Assembly: GCF_964019385.1 (NCBI RefSeq)
Contig: NC_088645.1
Span: 29,424,574-29,488,573 of the forward strand
From: Sycon ciliatum
Lineage: Eukaryota > Porifera > Calcarea > Leucosolenida > Sycettidae
DNA length: 64,000 bases
Direction: 5' to 3'
Shown here: one piece after another, positions 32,242-43,594 of the stretch
Position numbering within the stretch: position 1 is the first letter of the stretch
Layout of the letters: every line of letters begins with the position of its first letter
Program-made: the position numbers and the translations under genes
The notes under the pieces: generated by a model
Told to the model about the DNA's origin: nothing
The model's database searches: none
What the model saw: only the letters and a program-made list of their open reading frames with translations

Positions 32242-32349
32242 CTGAACACATAGAGAGGCAAATGGAGGAACAAAGCATGTACCAAACATGAAAAGTGCCC
32301 AGATAGTTGCCTCTAGGTATGTTTTAAACCATTCACTAATCAAACATAA

Positions 32350-32656
32350 TGTTGATTTCGAAACAGGACGACTGACGACATATCCAGACATTACAACGGG
32401 AACAGGTATGTTGGGGGAACTACATTTATTATAGACGACGAGACAAGAGACCAAGACGAACGAAACGACTACATGGTGATTATTGACGAGTGGGAAAAGA
32501 GAGCAAGTCTGAACGGAAAGATAAAGGGCCTGGGTAGCTATAGCAAATATGGGCGCGCAAGTAGCTACCCAGGCCAACGGAACAAAAGGAGACAAAAGGT
32601 GAGTACGCAAGTGCATGCAGGCCAGCTAGAAAAAGTACGGGAGGAGGTACTTAACA
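32350..32656 (-). repeat. 3' LTR of TRIM-like element
   Basis: 307 bp. Contains an inverted repeat, GGCCTGGGTAGCTA (32527-32540) with its complement at 32562-32575, which may fold near the transcript end. Confidence 0.87.
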
Positions 32657-33159
32657 TACCACCCCTCCATGAAAAAAAATCCCGCGTCCTCGCGGAGAGA
32701 AAAAAAAGAGAGAAAAAGATTTAAAAAATGACTGAAGGAGAAAAAACACACACACACAACGCAAGGGCCTCACAAAAGTGTGTACTAAAAAAATGCACTA
32801 CAGATCATTACAACCGTCAACGTTCCTGTACTACTCATACTATAGTGTGTACATTGCCAATAACAACGGGCCCAAACGCCCCTTCAAAACCTGGCACAAA
32901 AAATCAAAAAAATAACTATTGGAGTTCGACGAGGGACTTGAATTGTATTCTGATGACTAGTATTTTGCACGGCTAATAGAGCCTAGTTACACTTTAATAT
33001 ACGACATAAATAAGAGAGCGTGGCTCACCATGATCGGACCCCTAGTATTAATGAAGGACATCCGCGCGCACACACACTACAAAAAATTCACGAAAATAAA
33101 TTTGACGAAGAAGGAACGCATACAAAAAAAGAGAAAGGTAGCTGACGTGCATGGCTTGA

Positions 33160-33295
33160 ACGACACGAGGTTGACGTAGACGAGACGAGGTTGGCGTAGG
33201 AGAGACGAGGTTGATAGAGACGAGACGAGGTTGGCGTAGGAGAGACGAGACTGACATGGACGAGACGAGGTTGACATAGACGAGACGAATGGCGG
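33160..33295. repeat. Minisatellite inside the TRIM-like element
   Basis: Units of about 20 bp built on GACGAGACGAGGTTGRCRTAG are repeated six to seven times with small changes. They are located just inside the primer-binding-site end. Confidence 0.8.
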
Positions 33296-33357
33296 TTGAG
33301 GATGGCTGGGCATGGGATGATCTCACGGTCGTGGGCCGCTCAATAATCGGGCGCCAA

Positions 33358-33664
33358 TGTTGATTTCGAAACAGGACGACTGACGACATATCAAGACATT
33401 ACAACCGGAACAGGTAGGTTGGGGGAACGACATTTATTATAGACGACGAGACAAGAGACCAAGACAAATGAAACGACTACATGGTGATTATTGACGAGTG
33501 GGAAAAGAGCGCAAGTCTGAACGGCAAGATAAAGGGCCTGGGTAGCTATGGCAAATATGGGCGCGCAAGTAGCTACCCAGGCCAACGGAACAAAAGGAGA
33601 CAAAAGATGAGTACGCAAGTGCATGCAGGCCAGCTAGAAAAGGTACGGGAGGAGGTACCTAACA
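33358..33664 (-). repeat. 5' LTR of TRIM-like element
   Basis: 307 bp. Partner of 32350-32656, and it carries the same 14-bp stem hairpin. Confidence 0.87.
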
Positions 33665-33681
33665 ATAATAATAATACTCCT

Positions 33682-34127
33682 TGTTCTTACTCGAACATGC
33701 CTCCGGATAGCACACGACTCGTTGTTTTAGAAGACTGTATTATAATGTTTTACTCTGACTCTGCTCGAAATCATCTCGCAGTACAAAGGCAAGTTCTGCC
33801 TCTCTCGAAGCAGAAGCGGAGATTCAAAAACATTCAAATCAAAAGATCGCGCGAAAGCAGTGTACGCGACTACGCGCATCAGACGTGAATACAACATGAG
33901 AAGTGAAAGCAGTGTACGCGACTACGCGCATCAGACGTGAATACAACATGAAGAATGAAAGCAGTGTACGCGACTACGCGCATCAGACGTCAGCTGACGT
34001 GAATACAACATGAGGAACGAATGCGTAGTAGTATGATAATGCACAACAGTACAACAAGCAGTACTGATAGACACATAAAACGGAGTGGCTCTGCACCATT
34101 ATCAGTGGGCTGGATATAGACTGTACA
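33682..34127 (-). repeat. 3' LTR of BEL element
   Basis: 446 bp. Includes three tandem units of about 52-60 bp starting GAAAGCAGTGTACGCGACTA (about 33855-34020). The last unit has the palindrome ACGTCAGCTGACGT. Confidence 0.94.
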
Positions 34128-34235
34128 TATCCCCCTTCCTGCTCGAATGGCATGGTGGAAGGAGAATGATCAATGAGAGCAGAACTAAGATTAGAGAGAT
34201 CATTGATGTAAACAGGAGAAAGAGAGAGAGAGAGA

Positions 34236-34287
<52 letters not shown>
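34128..34287. repeat. Purine tract and (GA)n microsatellite between BEL ORF and 3' LTR
   Basis: (AG)n spans about 34218-34287 and directly abuts the stop codon of the polyprotein. The polypurine tract proper lies at 34128-34141. Confidence 0.85.
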
Positions 34288-34289
<2 letters not shown>

Positions 34290-37200
34290 ACTTGGCAGGC
34301 ACCTCCGGCTCTACCTCAAGTGGAACCAGCAAGTTGGTCGGACGCCGATACGTTTTGCCTTTGACGAGGATGTCCACCACACGCACGAGACCGTCTGCTC
34401 CGGGGAAAACGTCCACCACTTTGCCGAGAGGCCACATTCCACGGGGCGTGTCCTGTGCCATGTACAATACCATGTCGCCAACCGTTATGTTGCGACTGCG
34501 CGTTCTCCAACGTTGTCGGATATTAAGTGTGGGCACAAATTCCTTCAGCCAGCGTTGCCAGATGTGGTCCACAGCAACCTGCACAGCTTTCCACCGTCTC
34601 TGCGGGTGTGCTGGTGTCATAGAAGCTTGTGCCGCTTCTATGGCCGTTTCCACCTGAATGTGGCCAATGAGGAACTGCTGAGGTGTCAACGGGGCGAGAT
34701 CATCAGCATCTGATCCAACTGTAGTCAGTGGCCGGCTGTTTAACAGGGCCTCTGCCTGAACAAAGGCAGTTTGCAGTTCTTCATCAGTGAAGTTAGCAGA
34801 ATGCAGTATAGCAAACACTGCTCGCTTGGCTGACCGGACAAGCGCTTCGAAGAAGCCGCCATGGTGTGGTGCCCGGGGCGGGTTGAACGTCCACGACGTG
34901 TGCTGTGTCGCTGTACGGGTGACCACTTGACCTCGGTCAATAGCTTGAAGGGCATCACGCAGCTCACGTTCTGCACCCACAAAGTTTCTGCCGTTGTCTG
35001 ACACTACCAGACGTGGTGCTCCGCGGCGCTTACAAAATCGGTCAAAACACATCAGGAAGCCTTCAGTGGAGAGGTCATAGGCCATCTCTAAATGGCATGC
35101 TCGTGTCTCCTGACATGTGAAGAGGCAGAGATAGCGCTTCAATTGTGAGCGTCCACGACCTTGACGGGTTAGGAATGGGCCTGCGAAGTCCACTCCAACA
35201 TGCTGGAAGGCCTGCTTCGTCATAGCAACTCGAGCGGCAGGAAGTTGGCCCATGAGCTGGTCTGCAGGCTTCCTCCACTGCCGAATGCAGCCATTACATC
35301 GTAGGCGATGCGATTTGATCGCTTGTTTGCCTTTGATCAGCCAATACGAAGTTGTCAGGTTGGCCCACAGATGATTCGTGCCGACGGCATGGTGGGTTTT
35401 GCGATCCTCATTGGCAATGATGAGGTCAGATACTGGATGCCGATACGGCAGTATCAGTGGCTGCCTCGTACCTTCCGACATTGCTGATGCCTGCTCCAGC
35501 CTGCCTCCAACGCGTAGTACAAATGGCCGTTCAGCGGTGTCTAGGACTGGATTGAGCCGGAGCAAAGGGTCTGAGGGCTTAACACTTTTCTCCCGCTGTA
35601 AGGTCGAAATAGTGGCCGAGTAACACTCCTGCTGGGCAACGCTGATCCAGTGCCGTTCTGCTCGCTGTATTTCAGTTGCCGACAGTTCGGGAACTGCTAC
35701 ATTCTCTGCCGACGACACAGCTACACGAGAGACCGCATCACTGCCTTCAGGTTCTTCCCCCTTCTTGGCACCTCGGCAGTTTGAGGAGAACCGGATTATC
35801 CAAGCCGTGACACGCTTCAGTCGGTTCCAGGATGAAAAGTTCTCGGGACGCAGTCTAGATGCCGTGGCTTCGGCGACAAACGTCAACGCTTGGTGTCGCT
35901 TAGTTTCTCCTAGAAGCTTGCTTGGGACGGTGATATCGCGTTGCGGCCACTCGGTCGATGGCTTGGACAGAAACTCTGGTCCTGTCCACCATGTGCTGCT
36001 CGTTGCTAGCGAGGTGGCTGGCATTCCTCGTGTGGGTAGGTCTGCCGGGTTGATCTTACCGGGCACATGTTGCCATTGCAGGGGTGATGTGGCACGTTGA
36101 ATCTCCGAGATTTTTACACCGATATCTGTGCTGAATCGTCGGCTGTGGGATCTCAGCCAGTACAACACATTGAGGCTGTCCGTCCAGAAACGATGCTCCG
36201 TCAATGGTATCTTCAGCGCTGCTTCCAGCTCTTTACTTAGCTGTACTCCAAGGACTGCTCCTTTCAGCTCGAGCTTCGGGATACTTAGCTTCTTGATAGG
36301 AGTTGGCCGTGACTTAGCGAATGCCAGTGTCACCTTCACGCGTCCGTCTGGATATTCAGTACGGACGTAGCAGGCTGCTGCTGTAGCTGCATCCGATGCA
36401 TCGACGAACGTGTGAACTTCCGTCTTCACGCAGGTTGGATCCGCATCGGTGTACTTGAAACATCGGTCAGCGTGGATCTGTGCCAGGTCGGGTAACTCTG
36501 ATAGCCAGCGCTTCCAACGAGCCGTGTCGTCGTCATTCAGCGGCTCGTCCCAACCATATCCAGCGACACATGCCTCCTGAAACAGTACTCGTGCACGCAT
36601 CGTGAACGGTGTGAGCTGACCTCTTGGATCGAAGATCATTGCCATCTGTCGTAGAACGTATCGCTTGGTTAATTGCTGGGACGCCTCTGGTGCCTTATAT
36701 CGGAAGGTAAATACGTCCTTGTCAGCAAGCCACATGACGCCCAGGGTCTTAGACGACGGTAGAGTGCAGTGCTGGTTACTGTTGACATCCAGGGACACCT
36801 GCGGGGCTCTGTCGGCTTCTGGCACGGACTCAATCACCTCAGTAGAGTTGCTTAGCCACTTGCGAAGCTTGAAACCACCAGACTGTAGTAGCTGTGTCAG
36901 TTGTTGCTGGGCATCTATTGCCACAGAAGCTGACTGGAAGGAGTCCAGAAGATCGTCAACATAGAAGCTCTCCTCGACCACTTGGACAAGGTCGTTGCTG
37001 CGCATCGAGTCGGTCGCGAAATCTTGTGCTGTTTGCAGTAGAGCCTTGCCGGCGAGATAGGGCGATGCTCTTAGGCCGAAGACCAACCGGTTAAACTCAT
37101 ACACTTGCATATCATCGTCTGGGCTGGCACGCCACAGAAACCGAGTGAATCGCCGATCTTCTTCTTTGAGCCCTACTTGCATAAACATCTCACTGATGTC

Positions 37201-40200
37201 GGCAACGAGAGCTACTGGTTCAGCAGAGAACCGCAACAGGATGCGAACGATGTCGTTCTGTAGGCGTGGTCCCGTGTGCATTTCTGCGTTGATGCTGCGA
37301 CCTTTCCAGACGGCAGCGGCGTCAAACACAACACGAACCTTGCTGGTGCTCTTGTCCTCCCGGACGATTGGGAAGTGTGGCAGGTACCACTGGTGCTGGC
37401 AGTCTGCTGCGGCGATGGCTTCAGGCACAATCCGGATGTACCCTTTCTCCAGATGTGCTGCAAGGACGCGGTGATATTCTGCCTGGATCGCTGGCTTGGC
37501 TGACAGGGTCTTTTCTAGACCTCTCAAGCGCTGTTCAGCTTGAGCGCGGTTTGATGTGATGTTCGGACCAGTTGGGCGGATCCAGGGAAGACCGATTTCG
37601 TACCGCTGCCCATCATGGCGCATGGTAGCCGTGGCCAGTTCCTCCGCTTCACGTTCTGCTGGTGTGCGGTATCGCTGGTCAGCGTTCACAACACCAATGG
37701 ACTCAGTGTCCCATAGGTTGAGGACGAGCTCATCCAGACGCGGTTCTGTGCCAGAGGAGGTCATCTCTGATCGTACAGCGGCAGTGGCACAGTTCGTGAT
37801 GATAGGCTGGGACCTCTCGGTGCTTGTACCTGTGGGGCCATAGCAAACCCAACCGAGCGGGGTCCGACGGGCAATCGGCGCATCATCGGGGCCACGTCGC
37901 TCTTCCAGCGCTGTGTGGAGTGGCGCAGCATCCACGCCAATCAGCAGACCAATGTCGCCGGTGTCCATAGTTGGGAATGGTATGTCGTGCAGATGTGTCC
38001 AGGCATCTTGGTGTTGACTCCAGTCGACGGCCACTGTGTCGGCTGTGACACATGGCAGAACCCAAGCGCTGATCTGGTGGGTCAAGCTGCTGTCTGTACT
38101 TTGAATGGTCACCGGTGCGCGTCGGCGCATGGCCTCCATCTGGCTGCCACCAAGTGTGGTCACTTGGAGCGGTTCCGGATCTCCAGTCAAGCCGATAGCT
38201 TCAGCCACTGCGGCTTTGATATATGTGCTGGTGGATGCAGGATCAAGTAGTGCTCTGCATACGGTTTCTTGACTCCCGTTGCGAACTGTGACCGGGACTG
38301 TCATGAATGATATGGCAGGGAGAGACGTTCGTCGTGGTTGCGAGCGGCACACATGCAGAACTTGCTCCTTGACAGGTACCTTGCCCTGACTGTTACTGCT
38401 ATTAGACTGCTTCTGCTGAAGCTTGTTGCTGCTGAACTTGTCGAAATGCAGCAGTGCATGGTGCTTGCCGTTGCACTTTGCGCAGGTGGACCCGCTACAG
38501 GACATGCTACGGTGGCCAGGTCGCAAGCAGCAAATACAGAGAGGTGTGGGTTTCACTAAATCCCAGCGTTCTCGTACCGACATTGCTGTGAAGGCGGGGC
38601 ACTGGCTCAGGAGATGATTACCGTCACACTTGAAACATGCATTGGGAGTCTCCGCTGGCTTACCCCTCGAGGCATGGAATGCATGTTGGGTTTGACCTGA
38701 GCTGGGCGCTCTGCTGCTGTGGGCGTCGTACGGCTTGCGGGTAGATGCTGTGGCGGCCTCTCTGGGAAGTGCGAGGCGCGCATCCACCTGCTGCGCTCTG
38801 TGCACCTGCTTCAGCAGCCAGGTAGACAACACCTCCGCATCACAGCTCTGGTCATCATACCGATCCAGGAATCGGGACAGCATCCGTCTTGGGAGCTTCT
38901 GAGACACTGCTATGTACAGTTCGCGTCCGGGTACGACGTTGGCCGTTTTCAGGTTAAGCAGAACGTTTCTCAGCTTCACTGCAAGTCGTTGCAAAGCTGT
39001 TGTGTCATCTTCCCGAGAGATCCGGGGACTGGCCAATAGTTCCTGCTGTTGCCGTTCCAGCTCCCGGTTGTCGCCGCCAAACCACTGGTCGAGCTCCTTC
39101 AGCACGGCACTGTATGCCCCAGGGCCGTCCAGAATACCACTGACAAGTTCTTCAGCCTTCCCACCATCCAGCGCCTCACGCAGCCGTGCCATCTTATAAT
39201 CCTCCGTTGACATGAGGTCGTCGTCTACGAGACGCATGAATCGCTGGCGCCATCGAAGATAGCTCTCCTGTTGGCCATTGAATTTGGGCAGTTCCAGCGG
39301 CTTTATCTGGAACTGCGGAATACCAACATACCCAGCACTGTGTGGCACGCTGTTTACCCAGTTCTGAACGTATCGTGCAGATGCAGTGGGATCCTCTGGA
39401 CCATGTGGACGGGTGGCTGGATTCTGTGCGCTCACAGACCGGTGTGGCGCATCAGAGTCAAGGTGCGTTCTACTGGCTGCACCAGCCTTTGCTGGCTTGA
39501 AGCTCCTGGCTGCAGCATTCATGATAGGTGGACGCTTGGCCTGTACACGGTGTACAGGAGGCTGTGGCGGTGGTCTGGCAGGTCTGGTAGGTCTTGTCAG
39601 CTCAGACTGGGGTGCGACAGTTACTGCAGGTCGGACACAATCTCCTCTGTCAGTGTCACTGTGATTGCTCAAACTAACGTTGCTGCGTCTTTGGCTGTCA
39701 GACTCCACTTCCTGCACTGACTGCTCATCCGCAGCGTTCATATATCCAGAACTGCAGTTGGAGATCGAGAGAGCACCGCTACGATTTGAGCGCACACTTG
39801 CAGTTGAGGAGCGATGTGAGCTACGTTGGCTACTGTCGTCCGGAATACTTTCCTCATCGGAGAGCCTAGCTAGGTCCTCGGCCAACTCCAGCTCCACTAG
39901 TCTTTTGTCTTGTTCGAATTTCTTTGCCAGAAATTCCTGTTCAAGACGTAACGTCTTCGCAGCGGCCTGAATCTTCGCTTGTCGTCGTGAGGACGATGTT
40001 GCTCTGGACGTACTACTAGTACCTGACCTACTTGATTCTGCGCTTCCTACAGACCTGGCATCTGCCATTGCCGTTTTCCTGGCTGCCAACGAAGGAAATT
40101 CGAAGCCTTCTGCCTCATCCCTTGCTGGTGGAATGCCTTTTAATCTTCTGCTTTTTCGAACTCGCTGTTCGCTCTCAGCTCGCTCTGTCTCTAAGTCCGC

Positions 40201-40203
40201 CAT
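34288..40203 (-). CDS. pol: BEL/Pao Gag-Pol polyprotein
   Basis: 1,971 residues in one frame. Order: Arg/Ser-rich N-terminus; Gag region; zinc knuckles near 515-580 (CFKCDGNHLLSQC, CICCLRPGHRSMSC and CAKCNGKHHALLH); aspartic protease near 650 (ALLDPASTSTYIK, where many families have DSG or DPG); reverse transcriptase with the Pao-type YVDD motif near 1080 (ESFYVDDLLDS) and FGLRASPYLAGKAL; RNase H near 1265 (TFVDASDAATAA); integrase with a zinc region (HRLRCNGCIRQ near 1635) and DDE residues in VGVDFAGPF, VVSDNGRNF and HHGGFFEALV. The order PR-RT-RH-IN and YVDD mark BEL/Pao. The start at 40203 follows the primer-binding site directly. The DPAS protease variant could lower activity or be a family trait. 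No stops or frameshifts. Confidence 0.95.
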
Positions 40204-40219
40204 CCGGCTCGAAGGACCA
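40203..40219 (-). other. Primer-binding site of BEL element
   Basis: The minus strand reads TGGTCCTTCGAGCCGGA three bases inside the LTR. The last A is also the A of the gag ATG, so the primer site and the coding frame overlap by one base. The tRNA species is not assigned here. Confidence 0.72.
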
Positions 40220-40222
40220 TTA

Positions 40223-40668
40223 TGTTCTTACTCGAACATGCCTCCGGATAGCACACGACTCGTTGTTTTAGAAGACTGTATTATAATGTTTTACTCTGAC
40301 TCTGCTCGAAATCATCTCGCAGTACAAAGGCAAGTTCTGCCTCTCTCGAAGCAGAAGCGGAGATTCAAAAACATTCAAATCAAAAGATCGCGCGAAAGCA
40401 GTGTACGCGACTACGCGCATCAGACGTGAATACAACATGAGAAGTGAAAGCAGTGTACGCGACTACGCGCATCAGACGTGAATACAACATGAAGAATGAA
40501 AGCAGTGTACGCGACTACGCGCATCAGACGTCAGCTGACGTGAATACAACATGAGGAACGAATGCGTAGTAGTATGATAATGCACAACAGTACAACAAGC
40601 AGTACTGATAGACACATAAAACGGAGTGGCTCTGCACCATTATCAGTGGGCTGGATATAGACTGTACA
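40223..40668 (-). repeat. 5' LTR of BEL element
   Basis: 446 bp, matching the left LTR. The tandem units lie at about 40395-40560. Repeated TGACGT-type half-sites resemble CRE/ATF sites and could serve as enhancer elements, which is inference. Confidence 0.94.
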
Positions 40669-40699
40669 CTCCTTTTTCTTTATTATAAATGTATCCTTG

Positions 40700-41030
40700 A
40701 GTCTCCATCTGAATTCATAATAGTAAGAAAAAGAAGAAGATAGTTGGTTGCTCCCCACAATGGAGTTCTTCCTTTCCCCGCCAACCTGCATTGACACTTG
40801 ATGGACTGAGCATACGGGAATGTCATCGAACCTTCCACTTGTCAAACTTGCAAGAAAGCTATACTCGTTGCCCACTACACAGTGCTTTGGTAAATCATCC
40901 CTATCCACGTGAGCTGGAGTAGGCTGAGGAAGATGGTGCATGAGGAGCACGACTTTCATAGCAGTTTTCAAGTCAAACAATAATCAGGGAGTAAGGGTGC
41001 AGAGACGTTCCGTTTCAACAGCGGAAAACA
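40700..41030 (+). repeat. R2-related fragment
   Basis: Weakly matches R2 copy 1: GTTGGTTGCTCC, CTTGCAAGAAAGCT, GAGTAGGCTGAGGAAGATG, and GAGACGTTCCGTTTC near its end. It is older than the other copies. Confidence 0.5.
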
Positions 41031-41592
41031 CCTCCCGAATTCCTGATGGCTGTCGGGTTTCAAAAACTTTATCCCAATACAATGTAGATGGCAACACAAG
41101 AAGAACAAAAGCGATAACTGACGAAGAGATTCTAACAGAAGAGAATCAGAGCTTTATGATCACCGTGAGTCGGTGTCGTTCGTGGATAGGTGGAACATAG
41201 TATCATAGTCTTTTCAAACTCGCTTTTAGGAATCTGTGCGTGATTGCTTTTATGTTTCTTACTAAGTCCACTGTGCTTCGTTTTTTTACTAGGTACACAA
41301 CCTACTCGTCGGAGGGCGAGAAAACAACATTTAAACATACTCCAGTAATGCAAAAATAGCAGAGGGAGTAGGGGCTGCAAAGCAAGCCAGTGCTAGACAG
41401 GCAAGCCCACAACACCGACCTATAGTCTCGGAGTAAACGTGGACTTGCGTCTCGTAGCTTGAAAGAAGTGGGTGATTTAGTGCGATAAAGGACAAGAGAA
41501 GGTGATGGAGAATGGTGGAGGTGAAAGAGAGACAAAGAGAGAGACACAGAGAGAGAGACGGAGAAAGGGGGAGCGAAAAGAGAGAAAACAAG

Positions 41593-41651
<59 letters not shown>

Positions 41652-41734
41652 CAAAGGCAGATGGCTCTGAACATGATGCAATACTTGGGAGCGGGGAGCT
41701 TCAAGATAGACATCTGAAAAATCTGAACTGCTAG
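41031..41734. other. Spacer with (GA)n microsatellite
   Basis: A pure (GA)n run at about 41599-41650 is preceded by a GA-rich region. It abuts the 3' end of a minus-strand LINE relic. No gene seen. Confidence 0.55.
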
Positions 41735-42290
41735 AGTGAGTCCGTGACCCAAAGCCACTGGCTGCAGCAAAGAGGGTAGTGGACATTCGTTTGGAAAGTT
41801 TGCAGACCCTTAGGAGATGGTGGCTTGGTGAAGAGGGAGGATGGCAGCGCGCTACAGGTGTTGATAATGTTGTATGGAAATGCGCGTCTTGGGTGGTTAG
41901 GATCACCTGGAGGGAAAATATTTTCCAGTCGGTAGGGGTGTAAAGCAGGCTGTTCGCATTGTCTCCGGGTTACAGGTGCGGTATGGTAGACAAGGAGAGG
42001 GGGGACAATGGATCTCCGCAGATGAGGACCTGGTTGGCAAAGTAGCTTGTAGACGAAAGTCGGCACTGCGACCTGTCCGTCGAGCCTCGAGGATCGGTAG
42101 CAAGATGTTGGGTCCTAGGATTTGGTGGGTTCGCCTCTCTGCTAAGATGTTCAAGGTTGGTTGGAGCAGCTCCCATCCAAACAAGGGGCCCGTGCTAAAG
42201 CAGGGGCCGGAAGAAGCCGTGCTACACGGCCAGCACGCCATGGCGTTCCAGAATGCTAGCAGCTCTACGTAGGAGGCCAAGACGTAAGTA
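41735..42290 (-). pseudogene. LINE reverse transcriptase C-terminal relic
   Basis: Pieces in three minus-strand frames together follow the C-terminus of the LINE at 50.2 kb. One frame has GPLVWMGAAPTNLEHL (compare CPIVWMGAAPSHLNRL there). The next has HQILGPNILLPILEARRTG. The last has FPYNIINTCSALPSSLF and GLQTFQTNVHYPL. Frame changes within 550 bp show heavy decay. It lies within an intron of the receptor-like gene. Confidence 0.65.
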
Positions 42291-43489
42291 CGCCCTGGCA
42301 GTAACTGTCCGGAGATTCATGGATAATGAAGTCAACTATTATGCGGAGTAGTTTCTGGTGTGGCTGCTGTGGGATGACCTCTACTCCAAAGTTTATTGCA
42401 AGGATAGGCCAAGGCTATCTTTGGCAGGAGACTGGTAGAAACTGTGACTTCGATGGTTAAAACCCTACATGCCACTTTGTTCCCCATATATGTATAAACG
42501 CATTGACGGAAGCTTGGAGACTGTCAGCTTGGTGGAGGGCGTCCTCGCGTGTTTCGAGGCATGTTCATACAGACATGATCCCGCGTGCGAATGAGAAGGT
42601 GAGAGCCAATTTGGGACACGAGGAAAATCAAAGAGCGTCAGTGTTACGTACCTGTTGTCCTGGTTTTCTTGTGTGGTTTTCTTGTGAAACGCCCAAGTAC
42701 AGGCCACCAGGAACCATGAGCAGTTGTGTGCCTATGGCTGGAGTTTGGGAGACAACCGCAGATGGCGTTATGGGCGATACCAGCCAGGCAAAACTTGAGC
42801 TGAACAACAACGCTGTGGCGGCCTGGCTGACGCCAGATAGAGGGACATTACTCATTGTGCAAGATTGCTCCAGTGGTCGTCACCTTTCACCACTGCTGTC
42901 ATTTGCACTTTTAGATGTGCGCCATGATTTGTTTTTTGTATTTTATTATTTTACTTGGGCATTCCCAACAGACCCTAAGGTCTTCTTACAGGGTGCCTTG
43001 CGAAATGATTTGGGGATATGATTTGTGCGAAGGGATACGAGAAGCGCATTAAAGCGGTCAGCACCAAGGAGTTATTAACGCTTTGCACTGCCGTCATTCG
43101 CATCTTTTAAATTTGCTCCATGATGCACCCATTCACACTTTGCTTTGTGGGTATATAAAACGGTATTGATCCCGATGTACTCATTATTGCTTTCTAATTG
43201 TCAGTTAGTGCGTGAAACATTTTTCCGTCCTCTTATTGAGAACAGTACTATGATAGTGACAGGTATATTGATATGGAGCAAAGGCAATGAGTCCAACTAC
43301 ATTAAATTTTGCAAAGAACCTACAGAAAGCCTTACAACTGCTGCTTGAAGAAAAAAGTGATCAACTGAAATAACCAAAAAGAGGTTCATCGCACTTCATC
43401 ATTGCTTCCTCATCACATGCGCTTCACGTCAAGCCTTACGTCGAGTTAAATAAAATAAATAATATTGATCATTTCCTTTCTGTACTTAC
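42291..43489. other. Intronic stretch, no gene assigned
   Basis: A perfect minus-strand donor sequence (ACAACAG/GTACGT near 42645) follows an open frame of about 65 codons. That frame has no recognised module and no good phase-matching acceptor, so I leave it uncalled. The remainder is AT-rich. Confidence 0.4.
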
Positions 43490-43594
43490 CAAAGCAACCA
43501 AAGGTACCATTCAGACAGGTGCAGGTAAAACCGGGTGTGAAGTTGATGCAGTTGTCTACACATACTTTCTCTTCCATTTCACACTCGTTGATGT
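43490..43594 (-). CDS. Calcium-binding-type EGF exon
   Basis: 105 bp, acceptor GTTGTTACAG before 43594 and donor G/GTAAGTAC after 43490, both phase 1. With the split codon it reads DINECEMEEKVCVDNC then INFTPGFTCTCLNGTFGC. The DINEC start and the aromatic residue between Cys4-side positions are the classic calcium-binding EGF pattern, and six cysteines are present. EGF modules serve as spacers or ligand-binding units in surface proteins. It is the last recognised extracellular module before the transmembrane exon. Confidence 0.85.

Larger units (their letters stand above)
32350..33664 (-). mobile_element. Short non-autonomous LTR element (TRIM-like)
   Basis: Two 307-bp direct repeats (32350-32656, 33358-33664) with TGTTGATTTCG...TAACA ends and a 4-bp duplication ATAA (32346-32349, 33665-33668). 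A primer-binding-site-like TGGCGCCCGATTATTGA is on the minus strand just inside the right LTR. A purine tract (GGAGGGGTGG) is next to the left LTR, so transcription is on the minus strand. The internal 700 bp has no retroviral coding motif. The LTRs differ at roughly ten or more positions. It must depend on an unrelated autonomous partner. It lies between the last EGF exon and the transmembrane exon. Confidence 0.87.
33682..40668 (-). mobile_element. Complete BEL/Pao LTR retrotransposon
   Basis: Two 446-bp LTRs (33682-34127 and 40223-40668), which look identical by eye, with TGT...ACA ends. A 5-bp duplication, CTCCT, lies at 33677-33681 and 40669-40673. One uninterrupted polyprotein ORF (34288-40203) lies between. 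A primer-binding site is next to the right LTR and a purine tract (AGGAAGGGGGATA on the minus strand) next to the left LTR. Identical LTRs and an open 1,971-codon frame point to a recent, possibly active insertion. It sits a few bases from the TRIM-like element in the same orientation and inside an intron of the receptor-like gene. Confidence 0.96.

Noticed and set aside
42503..43021. 172-codon plus-strand frame and a minus-strand donor site inside it
   Set aside because: Neither strand gives a recognised module. The donor is good but no phase-1 acceptor with an open frame precedes it.
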